64,000 nt of DNA, taken from NCBI RefSeq assembly GCF_007830065.1, contig NZ_VLKK01000001.1, positions 431,585 to 495,584 of the forward strand, given 5' to 3'. Made by a program: the position numbers and the translations under genes. Below the pieces are notes generated by a model that ran no database searches, was not told the origin of the DNA, and saw only the letters and a program-made list of their open reading frames with translations. Positions 32,433 to 42,568 of this stretch are shown in pieces; positions within the stretch are counted from its first letter, which is position 1, and each line of letters starts with the position of its first letter. The stretch is from Sphingobium wenxiniae (GTDB lineage: Bacteria > Pseudomonadota > Alphaproteobacteria > Sphingomonadales > Sphingomonadaceae).

Positions 32433-34490
32433 ATGAACGATCCTTTGCCGACCGCCGATTCCGCCACTCAGGCACCGCGCCCCTTCGGCGCAGGGCCGCC
32501 CAGCGCCTTCGCGCCGCCGACACCGTGGAAAAGGCGGTTGCAGATCGCGGGATGGATCGTCGCGGCGATGATGGCCGTGCTGATGATCGTCATCGCCTGG
32601 CTGGCCGTGACGGCACCGCTGTCACGATCGCTGCAACCGGTCGCGCCTCCCAGCATCAGCCTGATGTCGTCGGACGGGCATCTGATCGCCCGCCGGGGCG
32701 CGGTGATCGACAAGCCCGTCGCGATCAAGGACCTGCCCGCCCATGTGCCCCAAGCCTTCATGGCGATCGAGGACCGGCGCTTCTACAGCCATTGGGGCGT
32801 CGATCCGCGCGGGATCGCGCGGGCGGCCTGGCATAATATGTGGTCGAACGGCTCCTCGCAGGGCGGAAGCACGATTACGCAGCAGCTTGCCAAGGGCGTG
32901 TTCCTGTCCGCCGACCGCACCTTCGGACGCAAGGCGCGCGAGGCGCTGATCGCCTTCTGGCTGGAAGCGTGGCTGACCAAGGACCAGATTTTCGAGCGCT
33001 ATCTGTCGAACGTCTATTTCGGCGACAATGTCTATGGGTTGAGAGCCGCTTCGCTCCATTATTTCAGCCGTCAGCCCGAACGGCTGACCATATCGCAGGC
33101 GGCAATGCTGGCGGGCCTGCTGAAAGCGCCTTCGCGCCTTGCGCCCACCACCAACCTGAAAGGCGCGCGCGCCCGCGCCGACCTGGTGACGCAGGCGATG
33201 GTGGAGGCGGGTTATATCACCAAAGCGCGGCGCGACGCGCTCTCCCCTGCCCCGCTGAACGTGCATGAGACGCCCGATCCGACCAGCGGCACATATTTCG
33301 CCGACTGGGTGCTGCCCGACGCGCGGGACCGGGCAGGCGCGGTCTATGGCGCGCAGAATGTGACGACGACGCTCGACTGGCGTATCCAAAGGCTTGCCGA
33401 AGGCGCCATCCGCCGCGCGCCGCTGGGCCGGGCGGAGGCCGCGCTGGTCGCGATGAAGCCGGACGGAAGCGTCGTCGCCATGGTGGGCGGGCGCAATTAC
33501 GGGAAGAGCAGCTTCAACCGCGCCGTGCAGGCGAAGCGCCAGCCCGGCTCGACCTTCAAGCTGTTCGTCTATCTGGCGGCCTTTCGCGCCGGGATGACGC
33601 CGGACGACATGGTCGAGGACAGCCCGATCACCACCGGCGCCTATCGACCCGCCAATCATGGCGGCAAATATCGCGGCAGGATCACCTTGCGGCAGGCTTT
33701 CGCCGTCTCCAGCAATGTCGCGGCGGTGCGGCTGACGCAGCAGGTGGGCGTGGACAATGTCATCAAGGTCGCGCGCGACCTGGGCGTCACCGCGCCGCTG
33801 ACGGAGGACCTGAGCCTGGCGCTGGGCACATCGGAAATCCCGCTCATCGAACTGGCCGAAGCCTATGCGGCGGTGGCGGCGGGCGCTTATCCGGTCATGG
33901 CCCACGGATTGCCGCCGGAGGAACAGGGCTGGTTCGACCGGCTCATGCGCCGCCAGCATCATTTCAGCGACGACCAGCTGGAGATGATCCGCGATCTCCT
34001 TTCTTCCGCCGCCAACCGGGGAACGGGCAGCGCGGCGGCGCTGCGGACCAGCACCTTCGGCAAGACCGGCACCACGCAGGACAGCCGCGACGCGATCTTC
34101 GTGGGCTATGCAGGGGGATTGGTGACGGCGGTATGGATCGGCAATGACGACAACAGCCCCCTGCCCGGCGGCGCGGCGGGCGGCGGCATCCCTGCGCGCA
34201 TCTGGCGCGACTTCATGGGCCGCGCGATCAACGAACCCGTCGAGAACGCGCCGGCGGAGCAGAAGGACAGCGACCTGGTCAACGCCATCGCCAATGTGAC
34301 GCTGGAAACGGGCGTCGGCAATATGAGCCTGGGCGTGAATCAGGAGGGGATGACGGTGAATATCGGCCCCGCGCAGATCCGCCTGCCGACCGGCGAGCCG
34401 CCCGTCGCGCCGCCGCCCATGCCGCCGCAAGGCACGCCCCCGCCCATGGTCGCGCCCACCCGGCAACCCGCTCCCGACAACCCGCAATAG
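32433..34490 (+). CDS. Class A penicillin-binding protein (PBP1A type)
   Basis: A 685-residue bifunctional peptidoglycan synthase anchored by one N-terminal helix (about 38-60) with a Pro-rich cytoplasmic tail ahead. The glycosyltransferase domain shows [10 protein letters not shown] (catalytic Glu), [12 protein letters not shown], and the [13 protein letters not shown] region; the transpeptidase domain has Ser373 in QPGSTFKLF, the SSN motif in AVSSNVAAV, and KTGT starting at Lys544. The C-terminus is a Pro-rich tail. The ATG at 32433 follows a TTG; no clear ribosome-binding site is seen because the operator lies 13 bases upstream. Not clustered with other wall genes. Confidence 0.95.
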   Translation: MNDPLPTADSATQAPRPFGAGPPSAFAPPTPWKRRLQIAGWIVAAMMAVLMIVIAWLAVTAPLSRSLQPVAPPSISLMSSDGHLIARRGAVIDKPVAIKDLPAHVPQAFMAIEDRRFYSHWGVDPRGIARAAWHNMWSNGSSQGGSTITQQLAKGVFLSADRTFGRKAREALIAFWLEAWLTKDQIFERYLSNVYFGDNVYGLRAASLHYFSRQPERLTISQAAMLAGLLKAPSRLAPTTNLKGARARADLVTQAMVEAGYITKARRDALSPAPLNVHETPDPTSGTYFADWVLPDARDRAGAVYGAQNVTTTLDWRIQRLAEGAIRRAPLGRAEAALVAMKPDGSVVAMVGGRNYGKSSFNRAVQAKRQPGSTFKLFVYLAAFRAGMTPDDMVEDSPITTGAYRPANHGGKYRGRITLRQAFAVSSNVAAVRLTQQVGVDNVIKVARDLGVTAPLTEDLSLALGTSEIPLIELAEAYAAVAAGAYPVMAHGLPPEEQGWFDRLMRRQHHFSDDQLEMIRDLLSSAANRGTGSAAALRTSTFGKTGTTQDSRDAIFVGYAGGLVTAVWIGNDDNSPLPGGAAGGGIPARIWRDFMGRAINEPVENAPAEQKDSDLVNAIANVTLETGVGNMSLGVNQEGMTVNIGPAQIRLPTGEPPVAPPPMPPQGTPPPMVAPTRQPAPDNPQ

Positions 34491-34584
34491 GATTTCCCCG
34501 CCACGGTTGACGCCGCATCGCGGCCGAGGCCATGCGGGGACATCCGCATTATCCCGGCAACATGATTCGCAAGGACAAGAAGGC

Positions 34585-35772
34585 ATGGCATTCACCGCAA
34601 AGATCCTGCTGCTGGGTTCGGGCGAGCTGGGCCGGGAGTTCGTCATTTCCGCCAAGCGGCTGGGCTGTCAGGTCATCGCCTGCGACAGCTATGCCGGCGC
34701 GCCCGCCATGCAGGTGGCGGACGGCTGCGAAGTCTTCTCCATGCTCGACGGCGCGGCGCTGAAATCCGCCGTCGAAAAGCACCGGCCCGATTTCGTGGTG
34801 CCGGAAATCGAGGCCATCCGCACCGAAACCCTGGCCGAGGTCGAAGCGCAGGGCGTAACCGTGGTTCCTTCCGCGCGCGCGACCATGATGACCATGAACC
34901 GCGACGCAATCCGCGAAGTCGCGGCGGTGGAACTGGGCCTGCGTACATCGCGCTATCGCTATGCGGAAAGCCTGGAGGAGGTGCTGGCCGGGGCCGGGCA
35001 TACCGGCCTCCCCTGCGTCATCAAGCCGGTCATGTCCTCTTCGGGCAAGGGACAGAGCACCGTGCGGAGCGCCGACGAACTGGAGCGCGCCTGGGACTAT
35101 GCCGTCGCCAATATGCGCGGCGACCGCCGGCGGGTGATCGTCGAGGAGTTCATCGCCTTCGATTATGAGATCACGCTGCTGACCGTGCGGACGCGCGAGG
35201 GCGTGCTGTTCTGTCCGCCCATCGGGCATCGGCAGGAACGCGGGGATTATCAGGAAAGCTGGCAGCCCACGCCCATGTCCGCCAAGGCTCTGGCCGATGC
35301 GCAGGACATGGCACGCAAGGTGGTCGACAATCTGGGCGGGCATGGCATTTTCGGCGTGGAGTTCTTCGTGAAGGGCGAGGAGGTCATCTTCTCCGAATTG
35401 TCGCCGCGCCCGCACGACACCGGCATGGTGACGCTGATTTCCCAGAATCTGAGCGAGTTCGACCTGCACGCCCGCGCCATTTTAGGCTTGCCGATCCCGG
35501 AAATCCGCCTGTACGGTCCCGCGACGTCGGCGGTCATCCTGGCCGACCGGGAATCCGACCGCTTCCGCTTTGAAGGGCTGGCCGATGCGCTGGCGACGCC
35601 GGGCGCCGAGGTGCCGGATGCTGAAGTGGACGTGCGCCTGTTCGGCAAGCCGACGACCCGTCCCTATCGCCGAATGGGGGTAGCGCTGGCGCGCGCCGGG
35701 ACGGTGGAAGACTCGCGGCGGATCGCGGCGGACGCGGCGGCCAGGGTGCGGATCGTCCATGATGAGGGATAA
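34585..35772 (+). CDS. purT: Formate-dependent phosphoribosylglycinamide formyltransferase 2
   Basis: An ATP-grasp enzyme of 395 residues that makes formyl-GAR from GAR, formate and ATP in purine synthesis. The N-terminal region [20 protein letters not shown] and VPEIEAI, the ATP-grasp segment [13 protein letters not shown], and the metal-binding [14 protein letters not shown] are all conserved. The ATG at 34585 has AAGAAGG upstream. It stands alone; purE/purK are at another locus 14 kb away. Confidence 0.97.
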   Translation: MAFTAKILLLGSGELGREFVISAKRLGCQVIACDSYAGAPAMQVADGCEVFSMLDGAALKSAVEKHRPDFVVPEIEAIRTETLAEVEAQGVTVVPSARATMMTMNRDAIREVAAVELGLRTSRYRYAESLEEVLAGAGHTGLPCVIKPVMSSSGKGQSTVRSADELERAWDYAVANMRGDRRRVIVEEFIAFDYEITLLTVRTREGVLFCPPIGHRQERGDYQESWQPTPMSAKALADAQDMARKVVDNLGGHGIFGVEFFVKGEEVIFSELSPRPHDTGMVTLISQNLSEFDLHARAILGLPIPEIRLYGPATSAVILADRESDRFRFEGLADALATPGAEVPDAEVDVRLFGKPTTRPYRRMGVALARAGTVEDSRRIAADAAARVRIVHDEG

Positions 35773-35821
35773 AGGCGGGTTCGCCCTTCTCCCCGCGCTC
35801 TTGCTACCCTAAATAAGGCCG

Positions 35822-36244
35822 ATGAGCGCGCCTCTCTATAATCAGGACATATTGCGGCTTGCGGCCAGCATTCCGCACCATGCGCGGCTGGCCGATCCGC
35901 AGGCAAGGGTGGAAAGGCGATCCCCGACCTGCGGATCGCGCATCACCGCCGACGTTCGGATGGAGGGAGGACGGCTGGCCGAACTGGGCCTGGATGTGAA
36001 AGCCTGCGCCCTGGGACAGGCATCGGCTTCGCTGATGGCGCGCCATGCCATCGGCCTGACGGTCGCTGAGCTTGACCAGGCGCGCGACCTATTGACCGCC
36101 TGGCTGGCGGGCGAAAGCGACGATCTGGATTTCTGGCCCGGCCTTGACGTGCTGGCCCCCGCGCGCGGCTATCCGGCGCGCCACCCCTCGATCCGCCTCG
36201 GTTTCGAAGCCGTGGCCGAAGCGGCCAGGCAAGCCGCATCATGA
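35822..36244 (+). CDS. NifU/IscU-like iron-sulfur cluster assembly scaffold protein
   Basis: A 140-residue protein with the NifU N-terminal fold. Two cluster-ligand cysteines align with IscU: Cys37 in PTCGSR and Cys62 in VKACALGQAS. The third site, Cys in HCSIL of IscU, is Pro here (RHPSIRLGFEA). It may be an alternative scaffold or a carrier in the SUF pathway rather than a classical IscU. It overlaps the Kef-type gene by 4 bases (ATGA). Confidence 0.85.
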   Translation: MSAPLYNQDILRLAASIPHHARLADPQARVERRSPTCGSRITADVRMEGGRLAELGLDVKACALGQASASLMARHAIGLTVAELDQARDLLTAWLAGESDDLDFWPGLDVLAPARGYPARHPSIRLGFEAVAEAARQAAS

Positions 36245-38064
36245 TGGGATCGCCGACCGGCGCGATGGCGGATACCGCCCTGTCCGCCACGGATGTCCTG
36301 TTGTCCGAAGGCGTTATCCTGCTGGGGGCGGCGGTATTCTTCGTTATCCTTTTCCGGCGTTTCGGGCTGGGCGCGGTGCTGGGCTACCTCATCGCGGGCG
36401 CGCTGGTGGGGCCGCAGGGCCTGGGATTGGTGGGAGGCGCGGAATCCAAGCTGGCCATCGCGGAAATCGGCATCGTGCTGCTGCTGTTCCTCATCGGACT
36501 GGAACTGCATCCGGCGCGGCTGTGGCGGCTGAAAAGGGATATTTTCGCCCTTGGCCTGGCGCAGGTCGTCCTGTGCGGCCTGGCGCTGACCGCCGTTATT
36601 TTCTATTCCACGGGCTTCAGCTGGGGTGCGGCGATCGCCCTTGGCCTGCCGCTGGCGCTGTCGTCCACGGCGCAGGTTCTGCCGATGCTCAAGAACAGCG
36701 GCCGCATCAATTCGCCCTTTGGCGAGAAGATCTTTTCGATCCTGCTGTTTCAGGATCTGTCCATCGTCCCGCTCATCACCATCATCGCCGCGCTGTCCCG
36801 CAACCCCGCGGACGCCGCCGGGCCGCCGGGATGGGTGCTGGCCCTCCATACCATGGCGGCGATCACCGGCCTGGTGCTGGCGGGGCGCTTCCTCTTGCGT
36901 CCCCTGCTTCGACTGGTCGGGCGTCTGGGCGAGCGCGAGCTGTTCGTCGCGGTCGGCCTGCTCACCGTTCTGGCCGCCGCATCGCTGATGCATGCGCTGC
37001 ACCTGTCAACGGCGCTGGGCGCTTTTGTGGCGGGTGTCATGCTCGCCGATTCTCCCTACCGGCATGAAATCGAGGCGGATGTGGAGCCGTTTCGTTCGAT
37101 CCTGCTCGGCCTGTTCTTCCTTGCCGTGGGCATGGTGCTGGATTTGCGAACGGTCGCGGCTTTCCCTCTGTTCGTCATCGGCATGGCGGCGGCGCTGGTC
37201 GTGACCAAGACAGCGCTGATCTGCGGCCTCGCGCGGCTGTTCGGCATGGAGTGGCGGCAAGCGATGGGCGCCGGCCTGTTGTTGAGCCAGGGCGGCGAAT
37301 TCGGTTTCGTGCTGTTCGCCCAGGCGCAGAACGCGCTGCTGATCGCGCCGCAGGCCGCCAGCCTGTTCAGCGCCATTGTCACCTTCTCCATGGCGACCAC
37401 GCCCTTCCTGATGCTGTTTGCGGCCCGGTTCGAATTTGCCAGGCCCAAGGCCAATTCCTCGCTTCGCGATCCCGATCAGGCGCCGCGCGGCACCGCGATC
37501 ATCGTGGGATATGGCCGCTTTGGCCAAACGGTGGCGCAAATGCTGGCCGGGCATGGTTTCGGCGTCGTCCTGATCGACAAGAAACCCGCGCAGATCGAAG
37601 TATCGAGCCGTTTCGACGTGGAAGTCTTCTATGGCGACGGCACGCGGATCGATCTTTTGCACAGGGCGGGGGCCGACGAAGCGCGGCTCATCGCCTTTTG
37701 CATCGATGACCCGTCGCTCGACAGCCGGATATTGGAGCCGATTGCGGAGACATTCCCGCAAGCGGCGATCCTGGCCCGCGCGTTCGATCGGCGGCAGCTG
37801 CTGGAATTGCAGGACATGAACCTGGCGGGCGTGGTCCGCGAGGTCTTCGAATCGGCCATCTGCATGGGCGTGCAGGCGATGGAAGCGCTGGGCGTGCCAC
37901 GGGCGGAAATCGAAGAGGTCGAACAGCAATATCGCGAAAATGACCGGCAACGGCTGGACGTTCAGAGAGGGCATGGCGATCTGGCAGTGGCCAAGGACCT
38001 GATCTATCGGCCCGGCAGGCGGATGCGCCTGCTGTCACGAGGCGAAGGGAAGGAAGTGGCATGA
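36241..38064 (+). CDS. Kef-type monovalent cation:proton antiporter
   Basis: A 607-residue CPA2 antiporter. Thirteen membrane helices (to about 400) include GYLIAGALVGPQGLG, LLLFLIGLELHP and the ion-binding region ILLFQDLSIVP; a C-terminal NAD-binding TrkA-N domain (IIVGYGRFGQTVAQMLAG, then YGDGTRIDLLHRAGADEA) follows. Probably potassium efflux under thiol or pH stress (KefB/KefC/YbaL group). The regulator KefF/KefG is not adjacent. The ATG at 36241 overlaps the preceding stop; an ATG at 36265 is an alternative. Overlaps DUF423 by 4 bases. Confidence 0.93.
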   Translation: MMGSPTGAMADTALSATDVLLSEGVILLGAAVFFVILFRRFGLGAVLGYLIAGALVGPQGLGLVGGAESKLAIAEIGIVLLLFLIGLELHPARLWRLKRDIFALGLAQVVLCGLALTAVIFYSTGFSWGAAIALGLPLALSSTAQVLPMLKNSGRINSPFGEKIFSILLFQDLSIVPLITIIAALSRNPADAAGPPGWVLALHTMAAITGLVLAGRFLLRPLLRLVGRLGERELFVAVGLLTVLAAASLMHALHLSTALGAFVAGVMLADSPYRHEIEADVEPFRSILLGLFFLAVGMVLDLRTVAAFPLFVIGMAAALVVTKTALICGLARLFGMEWRQAMGAGLLLSQGGEFGFVLFAQAQNALLIAPQAASLFSAIVTFSMATTPFLMLFAARFEFARPKANSSLRDPDQAPRGTAIIVGYGRFGQTVAQMLAGHGFGVVLIDKKPAQIEVSSRFDVEVFYGDGTRIDLLHRAGADEARLIAFCIDDPSLDSRILEPIAETFPQAAILARAFDRRQLLELQDMNLAGVVREVFESAICMGVQAMEALGVPRAEIEEVEQQYRENDRQRLDVQRGHGDLAVAKDLIYRPGRRMRLLSRGEGKEVA

Positions 38065-38387
38065 TCACCGTTCTGGCTGCGCTGTCGGCCGCGATCGCCA
38101 TCGGCGCGGGGGCTTTCGGCGCGCATGGCGCCCCCAATCCGCAGGCGGCGGAATGGCTGCGCACGGGCGGCCTGTATCAAATGGTTCATGCCGTCGCCGC
38201 GCTGGTTCTGGCGTCAACGGCGCGGGGACCGGCCGTCCTTCTGCTGGCAGGCGCGGCGATCTTCGCCTTCACGCTCTACATCATGGCCTTTGGCGGCCCC
38301 AAATGGCTGGGGGCCATAACCCCCATCGGCGGCACGCTGATGATAGCGGGCTGGCTGTGGGCCGCATGGGCCTTCTGGCGGGGCTGA
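38061..38387 (+). CDS. DUF423 small membrane protein (YgdD-like)
   Basis: A 108-residue inner-membrane protein with four helices and the DUF423 pattern: GAGAFGAHG near the start and FGGPKWLGAITPIGG toward the end. Function of the family is not established. It is the third gene of the Fe-S scaffold / Kef / DUF423 run. Confidence 0.93.
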   Translation: MITVLAALSAAIAIGAGAFGAHGAPNPQAAEWLRTGGLYQMVHAVAALVLASTARGPAVLLLAGAAIFAFTLYIMAFGGPKWLGAITPIGGTLMIAGWLWAAWAFWRG

Positions 38388-38439
38388 AACTGCGGTTGCG
38401 CCCTTGCTCCAGGCCCATTGCGAGCTTAGATTGAAGCCC

Positions 38440-38910
38440 ATGGCCGATCATCATCATCACGACCATCGCGAACCGACCGGCGCCAAGCTGGCTGACGCCG
38501 CACGCGCCACGCTCCAGGCGCAGAACGAGCAATGGACACCGATGCGCGCCGCCATTTTCGACGCGCTCGCCGCGGAGGAAAGGCCCGCTTCGGCCTATGA
38601 CATCGCGGATACGGTTTCAAAGACACGTGGAAAGCGGGTCGCCCCCAACAGCGTCTACCGGATTCTGGACCTGTTCGTCGCGAACAACATAGCGATGCGG
38701 GTGGAAAGCGCGAACGCCTATCTCGCCAATGCCCATCCCGGCTGCCATCATGACTGCATATTCCTGGTGTGCCGCAACTGCCGTCAGGCCACCCATGTCG
38801 ACGACGACAAGGTGACAGGCGACGTGCGCGCCCTGGCCGAGCATGAAGGTTTCCGTCCAGAGCGCCCGGTGATCGAGATACTGGGCACATGCGCGAAATG
38901 CGCGGCCTGA
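38440..38910 (+). CDS. zur: Fur-family repressor, Zur type
   Basis: A 156-residue Fur-superfamily regulator. An N-terminal winged helix (TPMRAAIFDALAAEERPASAYDI, then NSVYRILDLFV) and C-terminal metal domain with HPGCHHDCIFLV and two CxxC pairs (111-114 and 151-154) for structural zinc fit Zur. The first ten residues are unusually His-rich (MADHHHHDHR). The ATG at 38440 is preferred to a TTG at 38404. Zur is known to repress zinc uptake genes; no such genes lie here. Fur-type alternatives are less likely because the CHHDC segment and spacing match Zur. Confidence 0.85.
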   Translation: MADHHHHDHREPTGAKLADAARATLQAQNEQWTPMRAAIFDALAAEERPASAYDIADTVSKTRGKRVAPNSVYRILDLFVANNIAMRVESANAYLANAHPGCHHDCIFLVCRNCRQATHVDDDKVTGDVRALAEHEGFRPERPVIEILGTCAKCAA

Positions 38911-38960
38911 TCCCCCGCGTTGCTTTCCGGCCCGGAACGGCCTAGCGGCTTGATGAGTAT

Positions 38961-40889
38961 ATGCCTTCGATGAACAACCCTTCCACGCCGCTGCTCGACC
39001 AGGTTCAATGGCCGTCCGATCTGCGTCGCCTCAACCCCGACCAGCTTGCGCAGTTGGCCGACGAACTGCGCCAGGAAGTGATTTCGGCGGTCGGGGTGAC
39101 CGGCGGGCATCTGGGGTCGGGATTGGGCGTCGTGGAATTGACCACGGCGATCCACTATGTGTTCGACACGCCGGAGGACAAGCTGGTCTGGGACGTGGGC
39201 CATCAATGCTATCCGCACAAGATCCTGACCGGGCGGCGCGATCGTATCCGCACGTTGCGGCAGGGCGGCGGCCTGTCCGGCTTTACCCGGCGCGCCGAAA
39301 GCGAATATGATCCCTTCGGGGCCGCGCACAGCTCGACATCGATCAGCGCGGCGCTGGGCTTTGCGGTCGCCAACAAGCTCGCCGACAGGCCGGGCAAGGC
39401 CATAGCGGTGATCGGCGACGGAGCGATGTCGGCCGGCATGGCCTATGAGGCGATGAACAACGCCCGCGCGGCAGGCAATCGGCTGATCGTCATCCTCAAT
39501 GACAACGACATGTCGATCGCACCGCCTGTCGGCGGACTCTCGGCCTATCTGGCCCGCCTGGTATCCAGTCGGGAATTTCTGGGGCTGCGCGGCCTGGCGA
39601 GGCGATTCGCGCGAAAGCTGCCCCGCCCGCTGCACAATGCCGCGCGCAAGACCGACGAGTTCGCGCGCGGCATGGCGATGGGCGGGACATTGTTCGAGGA
39701 ACTGGGGTTCTACTATGTCGGTCCCATCGACGGGCATAATCTGGACCAGTTGATCCCGGTCCTCGAAAATGTGCGAGATGCCGCCGAGGGGCCGTGCCTG
39801 ATCCATGTCGTCACGCAGAAGGGCAAGGGCTATGCCCCCGCCGAAGCGGCCGCCGACAAATATCACGGCGTCCAGAAATTCGACGTCGTCACGGGCGCGC
39901 AGGCCAAGGCGCCGCCCGGACCGCCCAGCTATACCAGCGTTTTCGCCAAGGCGCTGATCGCCGAGGCGGAACGGGACGAGCGGATTTGCGCCATCACCGC
40001 CGCCATGCCGTCGGGCACGGGCCTCGACAGCTTCGCGGAGGCTTTTCCGGACCGTTCCTTCGATGTGGGCATCGCGGAGCAACATGCGGTGACGTTCGCG
40101 GCGGGGCTGGCGGCGCAGGGTATGCGGCCTTTCTGCGCGATCTATTCGACCTTCCTCCAGCGCGCCTACGATCAGGTGGTGCACGATGTGGCGATCCAGA
40201 ATCTGCCCGTGCGCTTTGCCATCGACCGGGCCGGACTGGTCGGCGCGGACGGGTCCACCCATGCGGGCAGCTTCGACATAGCCTATCTCGCCACCCTGCC
40301 CAACATGGTCGTCATGGCGGCGGCCGACGAAGCGGAACTGGTCCACATGGTCCACACCTGCGCCCTGCATGACGATGGGCCGGCCGCCGTGCGCTATCCG
40401 CGCGGGAACGGCGTAGGCGTTGCCCTCCCGGCCGTTCCGCAACGGCTGGAAATCGGCAAGGGGCGGATCGTCCGCGAAGGGCGGCAGGTCGCGATCCTGT
40501 CGCTCGGCACGCGGCTTGAGGAGGCCCTGAAAGCGGCGGAAGCGCTGGAGGCCAAGGGCCTGTCCACGACCGTCGCCGATCTGCGCTTCGCCAAGCCGCT
40601 CGACGAAACATTGATCCGCAGGCTGCTGACGACGCATGAGGTGGCCGTCACCATCGAGGAAGGCGCGATCGGCGGGCTTGGCGCCCATGTGCTGACGCTT
40701 GCGAGCGACTGCGGGCTTATCGACAACGGGCTGAAGCTCAGGACGATGCGCCTGCCGGACATTTTCCAGGATCAGGACAAGCCCGAAAAGCAATATGCCG
40801 ACGCGAAACTGGACGCCGCAGGCATCGTGGATACGGTACTGACCGCATTGCGCCACAACAGCGCGGGCGTCGAAACGGCACGGGCCTGA
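38961..40889 (+). CDS. dxs: 1-deoxy-D-xylulose-5-phosphate synthase
   Basis: A thiamine diphosphate enzyme of 642 residues that condenses pyruvate and glyceraldehyde 3-phosphate, the first step of non-mevalonate isoprenoid synthesis. The cofactor-binding motif [17 protein letters not shown] to NDNDMSI is present, [13 protein letters not shown] carries the catalytic Glu, and the C-terminal transketolase domain is complete. The ATG at 38961 is followed by another at 38970. In sphingomonads this pathway feeds carotenoids and quinones. Confidence 0.97.
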   Translation: MPSMNNPSTPLLDQVQWPSDLRRLNPDQLAQLADELRQEVISAVGVTGGHLGSGLGVVELTTAIHYVFDTPEDKLVWDVGHQCYPHKILTGRRDRIRTLRQGGGLSGFTRRAESEYDPFGAAHSSTSISAALGFAVANKLADRPGKAIAVIGDGAMSAGMAYEAMNNARAAGNRLIVILNDNDMSIAPPVGGLSAYLARLVSSREFLGLRGLARRFARKLPRPLHNAARKTDEFARGMAMGGTLFEELGFYYVGPIDGHNLDQLIPVLENVRDAAEGPCLIHVVTQKGKGYAPAEAAADKYHGVQKFDVVTGAQAKAPPGPPSYTSVFAKALIAEAERDERICAITAAMPSGTGLDSFAEAFPDRSFDVGIAEQHAVTFAAGLAAQGMRPFCAIYSTFLQRAYDQVVHDVAIQNLPVRFAIDRAGLVGADGSTHAGSFDIAYLATLPNMVVMAAADEAELVHMVHTCALHDDGPAAVRYPRGNGVGVALPAVPQRLEIGKGRIVREGRQVAILSLGTRLEEALKAAEALEAKGLSTTVADLRFAKPLDETLIRRLLTTHEVAVTIEEGAIGGLGAHVLTLASDCGLIDNGLKLRTMRLPDIFQDQDKPEKQYADAKLDAAGIVDTVLTALRHNSAGVETARA

Positions 40890-40896
40890 TTTCCTG

Positions 40897-40915
40897 CGCC
40901 GCTCCGCGAGCGGCG
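40897..40915. other. Perfect hairpin after dxs
   Basis: CGCCGCTC (40897-40904) and GAGCGGCG (40908-40915) form an 8-bp perfect stem with a 3-base loop, 7 bases after the dxs stop. No T-run follows, so it may slow RNA decay or act in rho-dependent ending; not a classic terminator. Confidence 0.45.
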
Positions 40916-40984
40916 GAACAGAATGAAGTTTGCCGCGTCCCGCGGAAACCGAGCGTTGCGATCTGTTCAGAAGGAGGAAGGGAT

Positions 40985-42499
40985 TTGGTGGCGCGATCCA
41001 GGCAAGGGAAACCCCCGCCATTCCCCGTTCCGCGCCTAGCCCTCCTTCTTCTCTGCCTTGCGGGACTGGGAAGCGGCTGTTCAAGGCCGCAGCAGGCACA
41101 AGCGCCGCCCCGCGCCCATGATCCGGTTCCCGTTCCCCGCGAATCCTCGATCCTGTCCGTTCCGGTCGATGTCGATACAAGCGCCATACGTCATGCCGTG
41201 GAACAGGCCATTCCGCGCCAGCTATGGACAATCAACCGGCATTCCCCCCGCTGCATCCCGCCGCAGCGCGTCAAGATCCTGGGCGCGAAGCTGAACGTCA
41301 CGCCCGCGATCAGCTGCACGATCGTGGGCGTCGTCACCAGGGGGCCTGTCCATTTGCGGGGAGAAGGACAGGACATCGTCGCCGACATCCCCATCCACGC
41401 GCAGATCAGCGCGCGCGACGTGGGCGGGATATTGAAGGGAGAAACGGCGACCGGCTCCGCTCTGGCGCGCGCGCGGATCAGGCTGGACATCGGCAAGGAC
41501 TGGAAGCCGCACGGGACGGTTCGCCTGCATTATGACTGGACCCAGGCGCCGGGAATCGATTTCCTGGGGCAGCGCATCACCTTCACCGACGAAGCGGACC
41601 GGAAACTGCGCCCCGTCGTCCGGAATCTGGAACGCGATCTGCCGCGCACGCTGTCCCGGGCGAACCTGCCGGCGCAGGTCGAGCGGCTCTGGCGGCAAAG
41701 TTTCACGTCCGTCCAACTGAATGAAAGAAATCCGCCCGTCTGGATGCGCGTCACGCCGCTCCGGATTCTCTATAACGGCTATGCGATGCGGGAAAGCCGG
41801 TTGCGGTTCAACCTGGGCATCGAAGCAGTCACGGAAACCTATGTCGGCAACCGGCCCCGCCCAGTGGAGCCGACCGCGCTTCCACCGCCGGCCTCGGCAA
41901 AGGCGGATGGACAATTCCATTTCTTCATTCCCGTGACCGCCGACTATGCGGAACTGGAACCCGTCATCATGCGCGCGCTGACCAAGCGTTCGCACCGCCC
42001 GTTCCGCCTGCCCACCGTGGGGCCGGTCGTCGCGCGGTTCGACAAGGTCGAAGCCTATGGAACGAACGGCGGCCGCATTGCGGTGGGCCTTACCCTGGCG
42101 GCTCGACCGGAGGCCCGCGGCAAAGCGGATGAAGTGCACGGCAGGATATGGATCACCGCCATTCCCCGCAACGCACCCAATTCGCCGAAAGTCCATTTCG
42201 ATGCGCTGGCCGTGGCGGGGAATACGGACGCCCTGAGCGGCGATCTGCTGTTGGCGCTGGGCAACAGCCCCGCCGTCAGCACCCTCATCGCCCAGTCCCT
42301 CACCCAGAATTTTTCCAACGATATCGCGGAGCTTCTGGGCAAGATCCGGCGGGCCATCGATGAAAAGCGGATGGGGGATTTCCTCATCACGACCGATCTG
42401 GAACAGGTGGAAATCGGGCAGATCAAGGCTTTCGGACAAGGGCTGCATCTGCCCGTCCGCGCAAGGGGAAAGGCCCGGATAGCCTATAAGCCGTCCTGA
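40985..42499 (+). CDS. DUF4403 lipoprotein
   Basis: A 504-residue exported protein with a lipoprotein signal: basic start, hydrophobic LALLLLCLAGLG, lipobox GSGC. The rest matches DUF4403, large beta-rich envelope proteins of unknown function: SVPVDVDTSAIRHAVEQAIP near the start and repeated long beta-sheet stretches. AAGGAGG (40971-40977) precedes both TTG 40985 and GTG 40988. Monocistronic-looking; the ArsR operator follows its stop. Confidence 0.85.
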   Translation: MVARSRQGKPPPFPVPRLALLLLCLAGLGSGCSRPQQAQAPPRAHDPVPVPRESSILSVPVDVDTSAIRHAVEQAIPRQLWTINRHSPRCIPPQRVKILGAKLNVTPAISCTIVGVVTRGPVHLRGEGQDIVADIPIHAQISARDVGGILKGETATGSALARARIRLDIGKDWKPHGTVRLHYDWTQAPGIDFLGQRITFTDEADRKLRPVVRNLERDLPRTLSRANLPAQVERLWRQSFTSVQLNERNPPVWMRVTPLRILYNGYAMRESRLRFNLGIEAVTETYVGNRPRPVEPTALPPPASAKADGQFHFFIPVTADYAELEPVIMRALTKRSHRPFRLPTVGPVVARFDKVEAYGTNGGRIAVGLTLAARPEARGKADEVHGRIWITAIPRNAPNSPKVHFDALAVAGNTDALSGDLLLALGNSPAVSTLIAQSLTQNFSNDIAELLGKIRRAIDEKRMGDFLITTDLEQVEIGQIKAFGQGLHLPVRARGKARIAYKPS

Positions 42500-42508
42500 T
42501 CATGAAAG

Positions 42509-42524
42509 GCAACCTATTGGTTGC
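42509..42524. promoter_or_regulatory. ArsR-type operator, distal copy
   Basis: GCAACC-TATT-GGTTGC is a perfect 6-bp dyad with a 4-base spacer. An identical dyad with another spacer lies 40 bases downstream, close to four helical turns, on the same side of the DNA. Confidence 0.7.
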
Positions 42525-42548
42525 ATTTCCTCCTTCATTGCCCCATAA

Positions 42549-42564
42549 GCAACCAGGAGGTTGC
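42549..42564. promoter_or_regulatory. ArsR-type operator, proximal copy covering the ribosome-binding site
   Basis: GCAACC-AGGA-GGTTGC repeats the same dyad; its spacer and right half contain the AGGAGG ribosome-binding site of the SRPBCC gene (ATG 42569). Binding here, or pairing in mRNA, could block translation as well as transcription. Confidence 0.7.
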
Positions 42565-42568
42565 ACAT

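Noticed and set aside
40915..40939. GGAAC-N16-CGTC before the DUF4403 gene
   Set aside because: One mismatch in the -10 and overlap with the post-dxs hairpin make it too weak to call as an EcfG promoter.
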